Part shown: positions 11,493-23,661 of the stretch, in pieces | Layout: every line of letters begins with the position of its first letter | Numbering within the stretch: position 1 is the first letter of the stretch | Assembly: GCA_002794735.1 (NCBI GenBank) | Contig: NBAZ01000004.1 | Span: 1,736,001 to 1,800,000, forward strand | DNA: 64,000 nucleotides | Source: Pyrrhoderma lamaoense | Lineage: Eukaryota > Basidiomycota > Agaricomycetes > Hymenochaetales > Hymenochaetaceae | Direction: 5' to 3' | Position numbers and translations under genes: made by a program | The notes under the pieces: model-generated | Databases searched by the model: none | Seen by the model: the letters and a program-made list of their open reading frames with translations, nothing else | What the model was told of the DNA's origin: nothing

Positions 11493-13961
11493 ATGGAAGT
11501 CAAGACGACAAATGTCTTTGACTATTTTCGAAAGGCCTCAAATAATTCTTTCTCTTCTTCGACCTCCACCACTACAAAGGTCAGCAAGGAATCTCCTGCA
11601 CGGCCCATAGCATCAAACTCTAGACTACGAAGGGATGAAAAGTACAGAAGGGACATGTATCTCGCGTTTATTGACAATGCACTAACGCAGAAAGCCAAGG
11701 TATGTTTCTCCCCATCTACCCTCATGATCGTTACTAACAACAAAGTCTCTTCTAGGGTGTAAACGAGAATTATGATGACTTAGTACGGCAATTTGACCCA
11801 AAAATGTACTCTGCACAGTCTCAACAGCAACCCCCTATGGTGCAACAAAGTGAATTACGGTCTTACTTAACGGCACTCACTCATGTTGTATCAAAGCTTG
11901 ATCGCGACCACCGTAATCTTATTGAAGCCATCGTCGGGATGCCTTGGATGACGATGGACAGTGCTTTTGTTAAGGCTTACATAACCTTTATTGGAATACT
12001 TGTTAGTGCACGACCAGAGTATCTAACGCTCATACTAGAGAAGGCAGCTCAAAACCTAACATACCGTGAGTCTCCATGGTTTTTAATACGCTATCCACTT
12101 AATTCATAACCTTGCTTAGACTCTGCAAGGAGAATACTTGACCTAAACCTGGCAGAAAGCTCATCAGCTCCTCTTACTAGACGTATAGTATATGACCGTG
12201 TCCATGGCCTGGTGTTCCATCTTTTGGAACTTATACCGACTCTACCTTCAGCATTGTACCCATTACTGGCCAGGAACTTCCCTCACAAAAGACAACGTGA
12301 AGCCGAGCATGTGACTTACATACGAAACTTACTTCGATTATCAGATTATTGTCCTGAGCTTTGGGATCGAATTTTGGGTTTGGTTGTAGACAGAACTATA
12401 CAAATTGACGTGAGTTTACCTAATTTTGTTACCTTTCACAACAATCTGACTCTCAAAATAGGTAGAAATTCAGGTTGAGCTTGAAGACCTTGAAACAGAG
12501 GGTAATGGTGAAGATAGTGAAGAGATTTTCCATCTTGACCCCTTTGACTGCCTTATTGGGCAGGAGGGGGATAGTACTGATTCAGATTCGGACTCGGAAT
12601 CAGAACGACTCAGTGAAATATCATCTGATGCTGGCAGCGACAGTGAGATTGGGCGTGAAGAAGAATTGAACGCTAAACATATTCGAGATTTGGTTGCGAA
12701 ACTTGATAGCATTCTTGAAGTGATATTCAAGCACTTAGATGGCATGTATAAACAGTCAATGAACCTAGTAGAGAGTGATGAAACTCAGGAAATCTTGCCC
12801 AGTGACAAGCAAGAAAATGAGACTGTTACTACACCAGTGGCACCAAAACCTACCCACACTCATGCACTTGTCGGTTCCCATTTTCAATCTCTTTTGTCCA
12901 TCTTCGAGCGGACGATTCTACGCACATTCAAGTCTCGTTACACTCAATTTCTCGTGTTTTGGTATTCATCTCTGGATAATCAATTTCGCGATCATTTCCT
13001 TGGTACTGTCATATCTACCGCTTTACTCGAACCTTCGCAACCGGTCGTTACTCGCGCGGCTGCAGCGAGTTACGTAGCGAGTTACGTGAGCAGAGCCTCT
13101 TTTGTTGCGAGAGACGAGACCCAGATGGTTGTGAATGTCTTATGCCAGTTTCTGGAAACTCATCTTGACGAATTTGATGTTTATGAGCAGCAGAAGCCCT
13201 CTGGCTCAAAGAAAGCCTTAGGATTGGAACAATCAGGCACCGTCCCTCAACAAAGTTTTGAACAACACGCAGTGTTTTATGCAGTCGCTCAAGCCGTATT
13301 CTTGATATTTTGTTTTCGTTGGCGAGATCTCATGCAACACTCCGAAATCGATGGAGACACAGACGAACTAACAAGTTCAACTGCTGCGTTGTCCCGGGCT
13401 TGGATACCCCAACTTAGTGTAATGCAGCGTGTTGTGAACTCGACATTAAACCCCCTCAAGGTTTGTAGATCATGTCGCTCTTGAATCGCATACTAATAAG
13501 GGAAATCCTTTTAGGTTTGCTCGCCGAATGTCGTGCAACAATTTGCACGGGTGTCTCAGCGTGTCGGATTTGTTTATTGTTTCTCCATTATCGAGGCTAA
13601 CAGGAGATCAGACTCAAAGGATGTACATGGGTCTGCTATTGCATCAGCTACTACAAGACAATCATTTGACGCCGATCTCACAACATTCTTTCCATTTGAC
13701 CCATATAAGCTTCCTCGTTCTTGCTCGTATATAGAAGGTATCTATCGTGAATGGACTAGTGTTGCAATTGACGATAGTGATGACGAAGATGATGGCGAAA
13801 GAACAGAAGAGGAAGGAGAGGAAGAGGGAAATGAAACTAGTTCTGATGATGGAGATCTCTATATGCATGGACCAGCAAGTTTTGTTGATGATACAACCGG
13901 ATTGGGGGAGTCGTTTGGCGGAATGAGTATCAGTCCTGCACCACCTCGTCCTATCCCTTGA
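11493..13961 (+). CDS. RRN3: RNA polymerase I initiation factor Rrn3 (TIF-IA)
   Basis: Five exons: 11493-11699, 11756-12065, 12120-12419, 12462-13460 and 13515-13961, all in phase. The product is about 750 residues. It carries the HEAT-like helical body of Rrn3: ALTHVVSKLDRDHRNLIEAI and the conserved WMTMDSAFVKAYITFIG region, HGLVFHLLELIPTLPSALYPLL followed by NFPHKR, LFCPSSS-type helices around AAASYVASYVSRASFV, and the C-terminal VVQQFARVSQRVGFVYCF and FFPFDPYKLPRS. Two acidic/serine tracts are present (about 12540-12660 and 13775-13850), as is usual for fungal Rrn3. Rrn3 bridges Pol I and core factor at the rDNA promoter and is a TOR-regulated control point of rRNA synthesis. The first in-frame ATG after an upstream TAA (11460) was taken as start; an upstream non-coding or coding exon is possible. 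Confidence 0.92.
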
Positions 13962-14593
13962 TTGGTTTTCCTGTTCTTTACGCGACCTCTTTAGACATCA
14001 TTTTCTCTAATCTCCTTTTCACTTGTTCTTGCTTTCATGCTGTGATGCTTTTAACAACATTTTTTCAACGTAACAACAGTTGTTAGGCTTTGTATACTAA
14101 TTGCTGTTAGATTTTGGATCTCATTAATCTTACTGTATGTTTTTGTAGGGTCAAGACTCTGATCGGATTTGTTAAAAACATGGGATCACATATCTAACCC
14201 CTGTAAGTTCATAAATCACCAATTGGCTTTTAAAAGAAAACCTTATAAAGTGAAGAAATGTCTTCGAAGCAGAAGACGGGACTGATGTATTATTCTCCGT
14301 GAAAATAGCGAGTTTGATACATATCCCCGGTAAAACAAGCTATATAAGCATATTTATCCGGATGACTTAGGCATACGGATAAATCAACCCCTTCACATTC
14401 CTCTGATGTATCTCTAGGTGAGATCTTATGAACCGGTCACCACGTCATTAGCTTTCTTTGCATTTCTCTCCGGGGTTAACAGCATCTATCAATTAGAAGG
14501 GACACGTTGACTTATGAAGTTTATGACAAGACTAAAGTATGACCTTTCATATTTCCCCCTATTCGACTTTAACGTTCTTTACGACAACCTCAA
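13962..14593. other. Intergenic region downstream of RRN3
   Basis: About 630 bp without a supported gene. It contains the RRN3 3' flank, AT-rich sequence and the presumed promoter of the secreted-protein gene, with CT-rich sequence just before the ATG. Confidence 0.5.
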
Positions 14594-15331
14594 ATGACAC
14601 GCTCCATCCTCATCCACGTTTATCTCCTTACTATTCCACTGTTCATGAACCTTGCATCGGGTATTCCAAGTTGGGATGGAGGTTGGGGATGGCAACCACA
14701 ACTTACAATCAGTTCTCTAGTACCGGGATCAACAGTCATCGAGGCCATCAATGAAGGTATAGATCCAGGAGCTTACACTCCTAAATATCTTAGTGTACCT
14801 CAAGCAAAAGGTGCGATTCCACTCTTATAAACATATGTATAAGCTAACAGCCTACATGCTCACAAATGCGTAGACGCTGAAGGCCCTGCTGTTATCTACG
14901 AAAATTCCGAACCACCCGTTTTCTACATCCATAATGACCAGCTTTGGCAGCCAACTAATCTTACCTCTGTTCTTCGTGTCAACGTGTTGAATGTGACCTC
15001 CGTTGAAGAAGCATCTGGAAGACTTCATCCTGCCCCACTTAAACTTGAGCTAGCTGAAGAAGCAGACGGGATTGAGGGTGCATGGAGATGGCGAGGCTCC
15101 CGACTTTACTTCAATTATGGAAAAAAGTCAAATGATGGATTATACTTCTCTTGTCAGTCGAAAGATGGTCTGAGAAGTGTCTATACATCTCTGGATCCGT
15201 GAGTAGTATATACTTCAGTCTTTTCGGCAATTGGTCTATATGAGCTAACTTCCTTATCATAGAATGCCTGTCCCTCCAGGTTGCAAATTCATGACGTTGC
15301 ATAGTTTCATGAATAGAGTTGATAGGCCATA
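14594..15331 (+). CDS. Small secreted protein of unknown function
   Basis: Three exons, 14594-14810, 14874-15198 and 15263-15331, give about 203 residues. The N-terminus is a clear signal peptide (MTRSILIHVYLLTIPLFMNLASG), followed by a Trp/Gly-rich start of the mature chain (IPSWDGGWGWQPQ). Two N-glycosylation sequons are visible (NLT, NVT). Only two cysteines remain in the mature part (YFSCQSK and PPGCKFMTLHSF), so one disulfide is plausible. The middle, WRWRGSRLYFNYGKKSNDGLYFSC, has alternating hydrophobic residues typical of a beta-sandwich. I do not recognise the family. It reads like a cell-wall or extracellular protein, but function is not claimed. No membrane segment or GPI signal is visible at the C-terminus. 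Confidence 0.75.
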
Positions 15332-15531
15332 ATGGTCAATGATGGAGATATGAGGGGCCTATTTTACTAGGAATTCTGATCGTAAACCAGATTTCATGAG
15401 ATAATGTAGGAGGTGGAAATTGTAAATTTGCGAAGTTATCGGATGAATTTTGTTACATTCCACTTGATTGAAATGGATACCAGGATAGTGCATAAATTAC
15501 TAGAAGAAGCACGAGGGAGAAGCATTACAGT

Positions 15532-17273
15532 TTAATTCTTTTTGTCGCGAATTTTCATATCCACTCTTCTTGCTCCTAACGTGAACATGAAAAGCCCAAA
15601 GAAGATCGCAGCTATTGTGACGGGTTTTCTGAGGTGTTCGGTGAAGGGTACTTTGTATCCAACCTGATGTCCCTCAAGTGTCAGATTTCTGTTAAGACTG
15701 TCGCAGATTGAACTCACATATACAAAGCCTGCATGTCTGTCGGTTAGGTTTTCATAGAAAAGAGTGAGAGATGGTCTTCCTTTAGTATCTAGATAAGTAG
15801 AGTGAACTGATTTCTTGATAGTTTTAGGGGGAAATGGTGGGTAAACTTCAATGTCGCTAGTATACTCCATGAATATGACAATAACTTGCTAAAGAAGAAT
15901 TTGCTTACGTTGCACCTTCAGGTAAGATGACTTTAAGCTCTGCTTCGTTGACTACTGTATCCGGGAACTGAGTTAAGATTGGTACCGCTACGATATACCG
16001 CCCGTCACGTTTGTCATATGCAGTCCAATCGCCAAGAGGCGCATCAAAACCAAGAGTGAAGCTATAATTCCAGCCACCCATTAATGGATAACGGGGACGA
16101 ATCTCTAAGAAGGTCGTCTGCTTCGCCTTTGTCCCTTTTGCTACTGAGGGTGATTCACGAAGCTGTGATGTTGAGACATTACCAACAGTATCCGTATAAT
16201 ACACGTCGTGAACACCTGGAGGTAGATACAGGTTAAGTGCACGCATGACGTGTCCTGCAGGCCGTTTGCTGAATGTCTGACGCTGGTGCTCAAGACGAGA
16301 GAAGTGTCCTTTAAGTCTAGATGTATCACAACATTGTAAGATTGGTTTGAGTAGTTTTTATAAAGAAATTTACTTACTGGGGACCAGCATTGTGTAACCA
16401 TATATTGTCCTGTATGTTCATATTAGCCCCCAGTGGCTAATCTCAGCCGCTCTTTCTAATTTAGTTATTTGCATTGCTGGCTGATCGTGTTTATAGTGTA
16501 TTTTGATACGCTGTTGGCTCCCGGAGACAAATTCAGCATTGGCAGAAGCTGGAACGTTATTGAACGGTCCATAAGTGATGGTTGATGCCTGCTTCGTTGA
16601 AGGAATATCTAAAGTAAAGGCTTCTAGTCCGATCGGTTGAGAATAGGACTTGATTTGAGGATTCGGCGCCCTGTAAACTTTATTAGATTGCCTCCTTTGA
16701 ATGATGGGGAGCTGTTCACACCTTATTTTTGTTCTCTGTACTTTTGTCTCGTATGGACTCAAAACAAAGAGATCTGTCTCGTAGATGAGATTCATATCTT
16801 CTGATTGACCGACTGCTTCCGGCCAAGGATAGGTCGAATGCGTTTGAACACTCTCAAGTTCGATGTTGACACTCTCATCCTTCTTTAAACCGTTCGGAAG
16901 CATCGCTGCATACAAATACACGCCTCTGAATTCCGTAAAAGCTTAAGTGCCAAGTGCACACGTAGGTATTACTAAACTTACGATTGAGAATTGAGACCAA
17001 AGTGTTGAAGTTCAAGCGGTACCTGCTCTCCTTTTATTCTCGCTTCCAGAAGCTTGTATGCTCTGCTTCATCACGTCCTAGAGCAAAAGCATAGATCATC
17101 GCCCCCGTATCAAGAGCCCTGGCGGCGAATGTCGTTCGAACATGTACAAGAGATCCCGCTAATTCGATCGTACGGACAATGGCTGTGTTTTCAAACGAGT
17201 TGTCCGCAATGGTACAGATAATAAGACCCCATAGTATCGACAATAAAAGGGTAATTTTTCGGTACGCTGCCAT
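15532..17273 (-). CDS. OST1: Oligosaccharyltransferase subunit Ost1 (ribophorin I)
   Basis: Six exons on the minus strand: 17273-16982, 16925-16732, 16670-16378, 16316-15909, 15856-15718 and 15663-15532. The protein begins with a signal peptide (ITLLLSILWGLIICTIADNSFENTAIVRTIELA), has the luminal beta-rich ribophorin I domain (FTLDIPSTKQASTITYGPFNN, SHWG, and PLMGGWNYSFTLGFDAPL), then DIEVYPPFPPKTIKK and STYLDTKGRP. It ends in one membrane segment (VTIAAIFFGLFMFTLG) with a short basic tail RRVDMKIRDKKN. Ost1 is a structural and substrate-binding subunit of the ER N-glycosylation complex. Two one-base frame slips interrupt otherwise well-conserved sequence: a C5 run at 16427-16431 (after SHWG) and at about 17050-17051 (inside EHTSFLEARIKGEQ). 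It is head-to-tail with the downstream minus-strand order uL22m-OST1. Confidence 0.9.
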
Positions 17274-17492
17274 TATCGAGCGTTCCGATGCTGAGCTTAG
17301 TAGTGAAGTGAACTATATAATATTATAGTTTTGCGACGTGTCAGAATTACTGCGCGCGTAGTATCACGTGAAGCAGACTATTTATATATCTTCAAACTTC
17401 CTTCAGAAATTCTAAGAATACCAATAATTATTATGAATGTATGTAGTTGATAAAAAGCCATGCGGCGTCTATTTCAGTCAAGAAACAGCATT

Positions 17493-18485
17493 CTACCAGG
17501 CCCATTGAGAGCTTGGGTTCCTTAGTGGGACATCCTCCCTGTTCAGCCCAGACGAGACAACCCTCTTCAAACGCATCTCACGTTCTTTGGCTTTCTTTTC
17601 TTCCAAGGTCTGTCCTTCTCGGAGCATTACTACCATCTTTGAGGAACTCCTGGTACGAATGCCCATTTTACCACGACCTTTAAACTCTATCCGTTTCATC
17701 ATTCTACCACCCTGTCCTTTGTTTACCCATGCCTCAGCTTTAGAACGATCATTAGTAGATGAAGTTCAAGAAAAGTAAGATACTTAGTATACGCACAAAC
17801 AACCAGTTTTTCGGGATCTAGGCCTCGGGAGACAGCAACATTCTTGGTTTGAGCAAGCATACTTTTCACTCGTGTTGCTGCTCTTTTTTCGCTGAAAGCC
17901 ATTTGCATGATAGCAGAGTCAATTGGTCTTCCAGCAATCTGATGAGCTAACTTGTTGAGCTTGCGGTGAGAAATCTTAAAGTTTTTCGTTGCTCCACGAT
18001 GCTATAATGTATAGGGCAAATTTGAGTTGAAGCGTAAGAAGGAACAAGGATCATACTTCATTTGCATTTCTCCATGGTACGAGCTTCTGGTCTCCTTCCA
18101 TCTTATTGAACTCTTGATACTCGAAAACACTCGCTTGTCCAGATTCTTTTGCTTGTTCCCTTGCTTGTTCTATCTCTTTCTCACTGTTCTGTTCTCGGAC
18201 TTGGGGAGTCAACGTTTTCCTAAACCATTCCATAGGACTCCAGGCAGCACTAAAATAATTTTAAGGTCTCAAATTCGGTTTTCATGTGAATTTCAAATTT
18301 GAACACACTTTCGACGTTGGCACCATTGTAGAGTTGCTCGGGAACCCGATGCAACTTGAGTTGACTGATGCAGTATAGAGCTGCGTGCTTGTCTGAGAGG
18401 ACCTATTTGTATTGATTAGTGACTTGTTTACTGTTAAAGTCAAGGAAGAAGTACCAGTCCTCAATCCATTAGTTACGGACTGCAT
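17493..18485 (-). CDS. MRPL22: Mitochondrial large-subunit ribosomal protein uL22m (5' end approximate)
   Basis: The last three exons are clear: 18249-18057, 18001-17797 and 17737-17493. They encode WSPMEWFRKTLTPQVREQN, NFKISHRKLNKLAHQIAGRPIDSAIMQM, FSEKRAATRVKSML, GLDPEKLVVSEAWVNKG and the RIEFKGRGKMGIRTRSSSKM loop. This matches L22 in its mitochondrial form, whose globular domain lies on the exit tunnel. Upstream, one frame at about 18332-18404 gives an Arg/Ser-rich, acid-free segment (LRQARSSILHQSTQVASG) that looks like a mitochondrial targeting presequence; the initiating exon was not resolved, and 18485 is only an outer bound. The C-terminal extension after the tunnel loop is basic (EEKKAKEREMRLKRV). 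The gene is divergent from YOS1. Confidence 0.85.
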
Positions 18486-18754
18486 GAATTATGGTATGGG
18501 TAGAGGAACAGAAAATCACGATTCAGAAATTATCCAAAAGCGGACTTCAAAGACGTCGATCAATACACCTGAGGTGACACGCATGCAAGTAGTGAACACC
18601 TTGAACCTTCATTGAATCATTCGTTAAGTAATAAACGTGGGGCATCACTTGCAAAATTGCCTCTCTTCGACCTTTTTGTCGGCGATTGCTCATTGCACTT
18701 ACTTGCACACTTTTTTTCGTTTAATCGCGCGCTTTCCACCTCCTGCTTTTGAAC

Positions 18755-19171
18755 ATGCCTTTTGGACTGGGCTCAATATTCAAGATCACGCTCTTGCTCA
18801 TCAACGCGATGGCGGTTTTAAATGAAGAACGATTCCTAGCACGAAGTAAAATTGATCACTTAATAAAATTATATATCAAAACTAATATTTCTGTAGTCGG
18901 GTGGACTTCACAGTCACAACAGTTGTCTCAACAATCCGCTTATCACCAGCCGTATGATCCATACACAGGGATGGGAGGAAATCCTCAACAAGAACTTGGT
19001 GTAAAAGCGAAGTTGGTAAACCTCATCGGTGCTGTGCGAACACTTATGAGAGGTATGTTACGATACATTTTGGTAGATGATGAAGATAAGGCTAAATAAT
19101 TAACTGCGAAACTATATACAGTACCGCTAATATTCATAAACGCAGCGGTTATCATTTATGAATTGGTATAA
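18755..19171 (+). CDS. YOS1: Yos1/IER3IP1-like ER-Golgi transport protein
   Basis: Three exons, 18755-18845, 18897-19052 and 19122-19171, give about 98 residues. The N-terminus MPFGLGSIFKITLLLINAMAVLNEERFLARIGW is the family hallmark, a membrane segment followed by the NEERFLA motif. A Gln/Ser/Tyr-rich loop follows, then GVKAKLVNLIGAVRTLMR and a C-terminal membrane anchor (VPLIFINAAVIIYELV). Yos1 is a subunit of the Yip1-Yif1 complex on COPII vesicles and is needed for ER-to-Golgi transport. Length agrees with the family (about 80-100 residues). The frame crosses both introns without any slip, and both junctions restore conserved residues (Ile after FLAR; Val at VPLIF). Confidence 0.92.
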
Positions 19172-19270
19172 GGAAATCACCAGTTGCATTCGGCTGTTGC
19201 TCCTATTGCAGTTAGAAAACGTTATTGGGAAAGACGTGAAGTCACAAGCATGAAGGCTTGAAACGCCATT

Positions 19271-20202
19271 TTAAGCCATATTCAGCCTGTCATATTCAGC
19301 ATTAATCTGTCGCACGAAGTCTTCTGGTGTATGACCATCCTATAGATCGCGTGGTAAATAACAAGCAGAGTACAAGGATATGACAACGTACCTCGCATTC
19401 TTTCCATGTTCCATCATGCACGCAGACTTTCTTGTTGTTTATGAGAACTGTGCAACTTTTCCTACAATATTCGCCAATGAATTAATTTAAGTATCTAATT
19501 AAAACACATTAACATATTTGAAATTTGAAAATAACTCACTCGATTCCCAGTTTGTCACTTCTTTGTATACTCTCCTGCAGAAGCTTTATTCCCTCCTCAC
19601 CTTTTCCGGATGCATTCTCTCCTACACACTGACCAACACCACTCTCGATCCAATCGAATTTTGCGGTACTAGCACACTTGAATGCAACATTAGGATCACC
19701 AACCTTGTTGCGGCCATAATAATTCTGGCATTTTACGAATGCCCACCATACATCTATGTCTAAATGCGCCGAAGCGCAGAGCTGTTGCACGTTCCCTGCA
19801 CATTCCCCTGGACCATGAAGACACGTTACACCAAAATCTGGATCGGAAGCATTGATACTAAACAGTGAAACATAAATCGTTAGTCTTATTGAGTGAACGA
19901 CATTCTGTCTACTCACTAGCCTATGTAAGATAAGGATAATTCAACTTTTCTCCGACTTTTGAGATTACTTTATCGAAGACAGTCTCGCAAAGCAAAGCAT
20001 CAGGACATCGTGACATTACTCCCAGCGTCACTGGAACCTTAACATCATCATTCGAGTCTGAAAAATAAGGTGACTGTGCTCCTTCATATCTAAACTCTGG
20101 TAGTTGGAGCATGAGTCGGGCATGAGTGCTGGCAGCAGCAATAACTGGCACAAGTGCCAAGAAGGACGAAATCATAGGGAGAGCATACTTGGGGGGTCGC
20201 AT
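19271..20202 (-). CDS. GILT-family thiol reductase-like secreted protein
   Basis: The N-terminus has a signal peptide (YALPMISSFLALVPVIAAAS). It is followed by VPVTLGVMSRCPDALLCETVFDKVI and then the GILT signature CLHGPGECAGNVQQLC (pattern C-x-H-G-x2-E-C-x2-N-x4-C). Later exons add WWAFVKCQNYYGR, KFDWIESGVGQCVG, SCTVLINNKKVCVHDG and the tail EDFVRQINAEYDRLN. Animal GILT reduces disulfides in lysosomes through a CxxC site. Here the corresponding cysteines sit in CPDALLC, a CX5C spacing, so redox activity is uncertain. Exons are approximately 20202-19917, 19857-19540, about 19460-19390 and about 19344-19271. The frame slips by one base at the A4/T4 run at 19946-19949, between SKVGEK and the conserved VELSLSYIG continuation, as in several neighbouring genes. 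Confidence 0.85.
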
Positions 20203-20502
20203 GGTGTGATGGTTTTGAGCAATCTAACCCTCATTCCCTGCTGCGAATGCTCGCTCGCAAACATAGCGCAGCCGAGCAAAGTTTGCCACAACAGTTGCGT
20301 CATAGTTATTCTTCCTATCGACATTGCCATTTATGGAAATGTATTCTTTCCTGATTCAAAAACTTAGGAACTTCTGAGATATTCATTATAAATCGATATG
20401 CTTGAGTTGTGATAGGCCTTGCGGAAGTAAAATATACAGTTGATATAGATATGGTGAACCGAGCATGTGTAATTGTGCCAATGAATGATGTAGATATAAT
20501 TA

Positions 20503-21316
20503 TTATCCTCCTCTTGAAGCTCTGTCCCACCAAGTACGTGCTTCTGCATCTGTAGACGGAGGCACAAAGAATTTACAGCGATTTGTGAAAGCTAGATGTA
20601 TTAAGCCATAAGAATGAGGTAAGTACAACATAGAAACACGAAATCTCACCATCAAAGCTTCTTTGCCTGATGATAGCTTCAATTGCCAATTCATTGTGGA
20701 TTTGATTTCGCTATGGAAATAGTCCTTTCCAGTAAGCACCTAGTTAAAGAATCATCACGCGCTTTGCACCGACCTTCACTTCTTCCTCAAAGTGTTCGTC
20801 CTTTAACCTCCGAGCTGTTTCCTTAGTTACATCTTCTTTTTCAAACGTCTGCCGTTTTTGCTCCATACTCTTGTCGACGACATCTACACAATATTCAATA
20901 ATTTCCGTTCTTCTTTTCCAATTTACTTCACGCGAGAAAAGGAAGTGAGACTCAGCGTCCAGACCATTAATTATTGAACTCACAAACAAGGTCCTTCCAG
21001 AAAAAGGCACATGCTTCTTCATCAGGGCTTTGTGCAGAGCTCGAGCCTACAGATAACGAACGGTCACGATCACGAAATTGCGCGACGGTTCTGTTCAGTC
21101 GCATTGTCACGTTATCGTCTACTTTTCGATACTCTCGCATGAGTTCTATTTTAGCCCACTATTCAATGTCTTACTCCAAAGGATTGGCATTAAGAACTGC
21201 ACACCTTTGAATACAGATAGATTGAAACATGTTGACTGATCAACATGAACAGTCTTCAGCTCTGAAGGCGGGGTGAAAACAGCAGCACTTCCGAGGGCTG
21301 GTTGCCGTCCTGGCAT
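20503..21316 (-). CDS. MIX23: MIX23/Cid2-family protein (mitochondrial intermembrane space; caffeine-induced death protein 2)
   Basis: Five exons join in phase: 21316-21205, 21145-20984, 20925-20774, 20710-20650 and 20591-20503, giving about 190 residues. The product reads, in order, STCFNLSVFKELMREYRKVD, DDNVTMRLNRTVAQFRDRDR, EEACAFFWKDLVLNWKRRTE, IIEYCVDVVDKSMEQKR, RNQIHNELAIEAIIRQRSFD, and AFTNRCKFFVPPSTDAEART ending WWDRASRGG. This matches the Cid2/CCDC58 family, whose yeast member Mix23 is an intermembrane-space protein imported by the Mia40 route. The conserved cysteines (STC, EEAC, EYC, NRC) are visible. The choice of introns was decided by the family pattern: the apparent open frame around 20700 (KSTMNWQLKLSSG) is the wrong phase. 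Four introns are 34-68 nt except where retained sequence is in frame. Confidence 0.88.
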
Positions 21317-23661
21317 CTGAAACCAGCAGACTGCAACTTAAACGCTCACAACGCGTAAAACTGCTAATATGGCTTTCCTAATTGGACGCGTTGTGATTTC
21401 CTTTCTGAATTCTACCACGTGAGATCACGTGAACGGATATCATTCTTTTACTCCGGGAAAACGATCATCGGCGGTAGTTGGCGGACTCAGGTTCAGTGAA
21501 TACGGTAGACTAGAAAATCTGGAATGGTCCCTTAACTTGATAGTCGAGGCATGTAGACATAGCTCGCATTTAAGAAAATATTAGTTTTGACCCTATTTAC
21601 TAGGTTGACAGTTCAACTTAGCGGGATCCTCGAAATAATTTACTCAACGATAGAAAGGAACAATTGTCAAAAGTGATATTGTTCTCTGTCCAAGCGATAG
21701 AGGCACTTAGATACTTTGTTCTTATTTGCTGAAGGCTAATCTCTCACACGGTTTTTAATTAGCTCATGGGCTTTAACATCGATATCTCTGGTCTACTGAG
21801 TACTTGAAAAAGGTGATCCTCCCCCTTTTTTTCTTTTGAAAATTTTAAAGTTGGAATAATGGCCAATAACTTGTTCTGAACAAACGTTCTTCATAGAATA
21901 ATGTTTCAGGTGAAAATTAAATGAAACAGGATCAATAAGGAGTCGTCAAAAAGCCAATACAATACGGAACAAGTCCCAATCTTTCCCGAACGTGAATTTC
22001 ATCTATTTTTAAAGAGATCATACGGAGCTTGTTTTGCAGAAGTATATGCAACTCTATATCAAATTGACAAAATGAGAAGAGGGTAATATCAACTGATTTA
22101 GTTTAGCTTGTACCCTTTTTGTCCGCCACGCGATCATCTTCAAGTTTGGAAAATACAAGTTAGACTGTTATGGGAACGAGTACAATATTGGTCAATTACA
22201 TCTTAACAAAGTACGCTATGATCTCAGTGCTATGGCCTAAACAAGGGAGGAAGGGGAAAAATGGAGGACTCAACAACGGGGGTGTTTACTGCTCTTTGGT
22301 GCACTGCGTGGGATGTCCACGGCCACACGACCACCCACTTCTTCGCCTCACTGTCTATCGTACGTAGTGAGATAACTCCTAGATTCTTGAGTATTTGAGT
22401 TCCGACATTGCACCGTCTACATGAGGACTGCTCTAAGTACCATCTCGATTAACTCTTGCATAGAGTATTTGCCCCTTAACTCAAAGTATCGCTATTAACA
22501 AGCCCCGACTGGGGGCCGCATATCTTAATGTCCAGTGCCGGCCGATATGGCACACACTGACGCGCCTTTTGAATGTACTATTGTCCAGTTCCATACCTAC
22601 CTCCAAGCCCTAACCCCCGCCTTCATTCCTGGCGTAGAATGTATCATTTCACTGCCTATCGCTTCTCAAATTTTATTAATCCGCTTCGATTAGAGTTGTA
22701 GAAGGATATGGGTTTGAATTATGCTCCGAGGCCATTCTCTCTTTGACGATGATCAACGTAAGAGCATCTTAACTCTGAACCCAATCTCACTCTCTACTTC
22801 TTTTCTCAGTCATTCTGCAGTCCATGAGGAGTATTACGGGTTTAGTTGAAAAGAACACTAATAAAGGCTTGCCACTGAATTCACTCGAGATTCCCTAGAT
22901 TAAGTTCGTTGTTCTACATGCTGTATTCATCCTAGAACGTGTGTCCATGATCACTTCTCGCCCTTGGTCCTTTCGCCAGCGCTTCTGATAACAAAGCCAT
23001 CCCAACCACACGGCATGTTCAATATCAATCAGAAAATGATAATTGTACTTTTCTATTTGACTGACGGCAAGTCCCTTATGATGGCGGTGAGAAGGCAGTG
23101 AGAATCAACCCAAGAAAAGATGGGGGCAAACGAGATGCGAGAAGTCCCAAGTACACGATAGTAAGGCGTAATACTAATACCCACAAAGAAGCGTTTAAGC
23201 GAACTTGGTGTATTTGTAAACGATTACAATCTTGTAATGCTAGCGAATAAAAGCGTTATACTTCTCTCCATAAGGAAAATCCCGAGATCTCAGAGACGGA
23301 ATTATGGTTCCAACGACACAAAGGAAGCCCCAAATCAATCAACGATAAATTAGAGCGTATGAAATGACATGAGTATGTACATGAGGACAAGTGCGTGTAA
23401 TTCAGTAACAGAAATCGAATACAGAATGAAAACTATGTACAAAAACATCAAAGAGACATTATGCAAAACATGAACTGAGAGGAGATGTGATCCCGAATGA
23501 AAGTGAGAGAAAGGAGATAATATTGATGCATACTAGTACCCAAAAGCAAATATCGAGTTGAGTGAAAGGGGAAAGACATTACCTACAGAATGGAATAGAG
23601 CTACAAAAACAGATCTAAGAACCCAGAAATGATGAAAGATATGAAATAAGGTTGAGTTTTG
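21317..23661. other. Gene-poor intergenic tract
   Basis: About 2.3 kb with no supported gene. Only one open frame of 65 codons is present (22170-22367), with no recognisable content. It carries the MIX23 promoter side on its left and the 3' flank of the zinc-finger gene on its right. No transposase, tRNA or repeat unit was seen. Confidence 0.55.
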
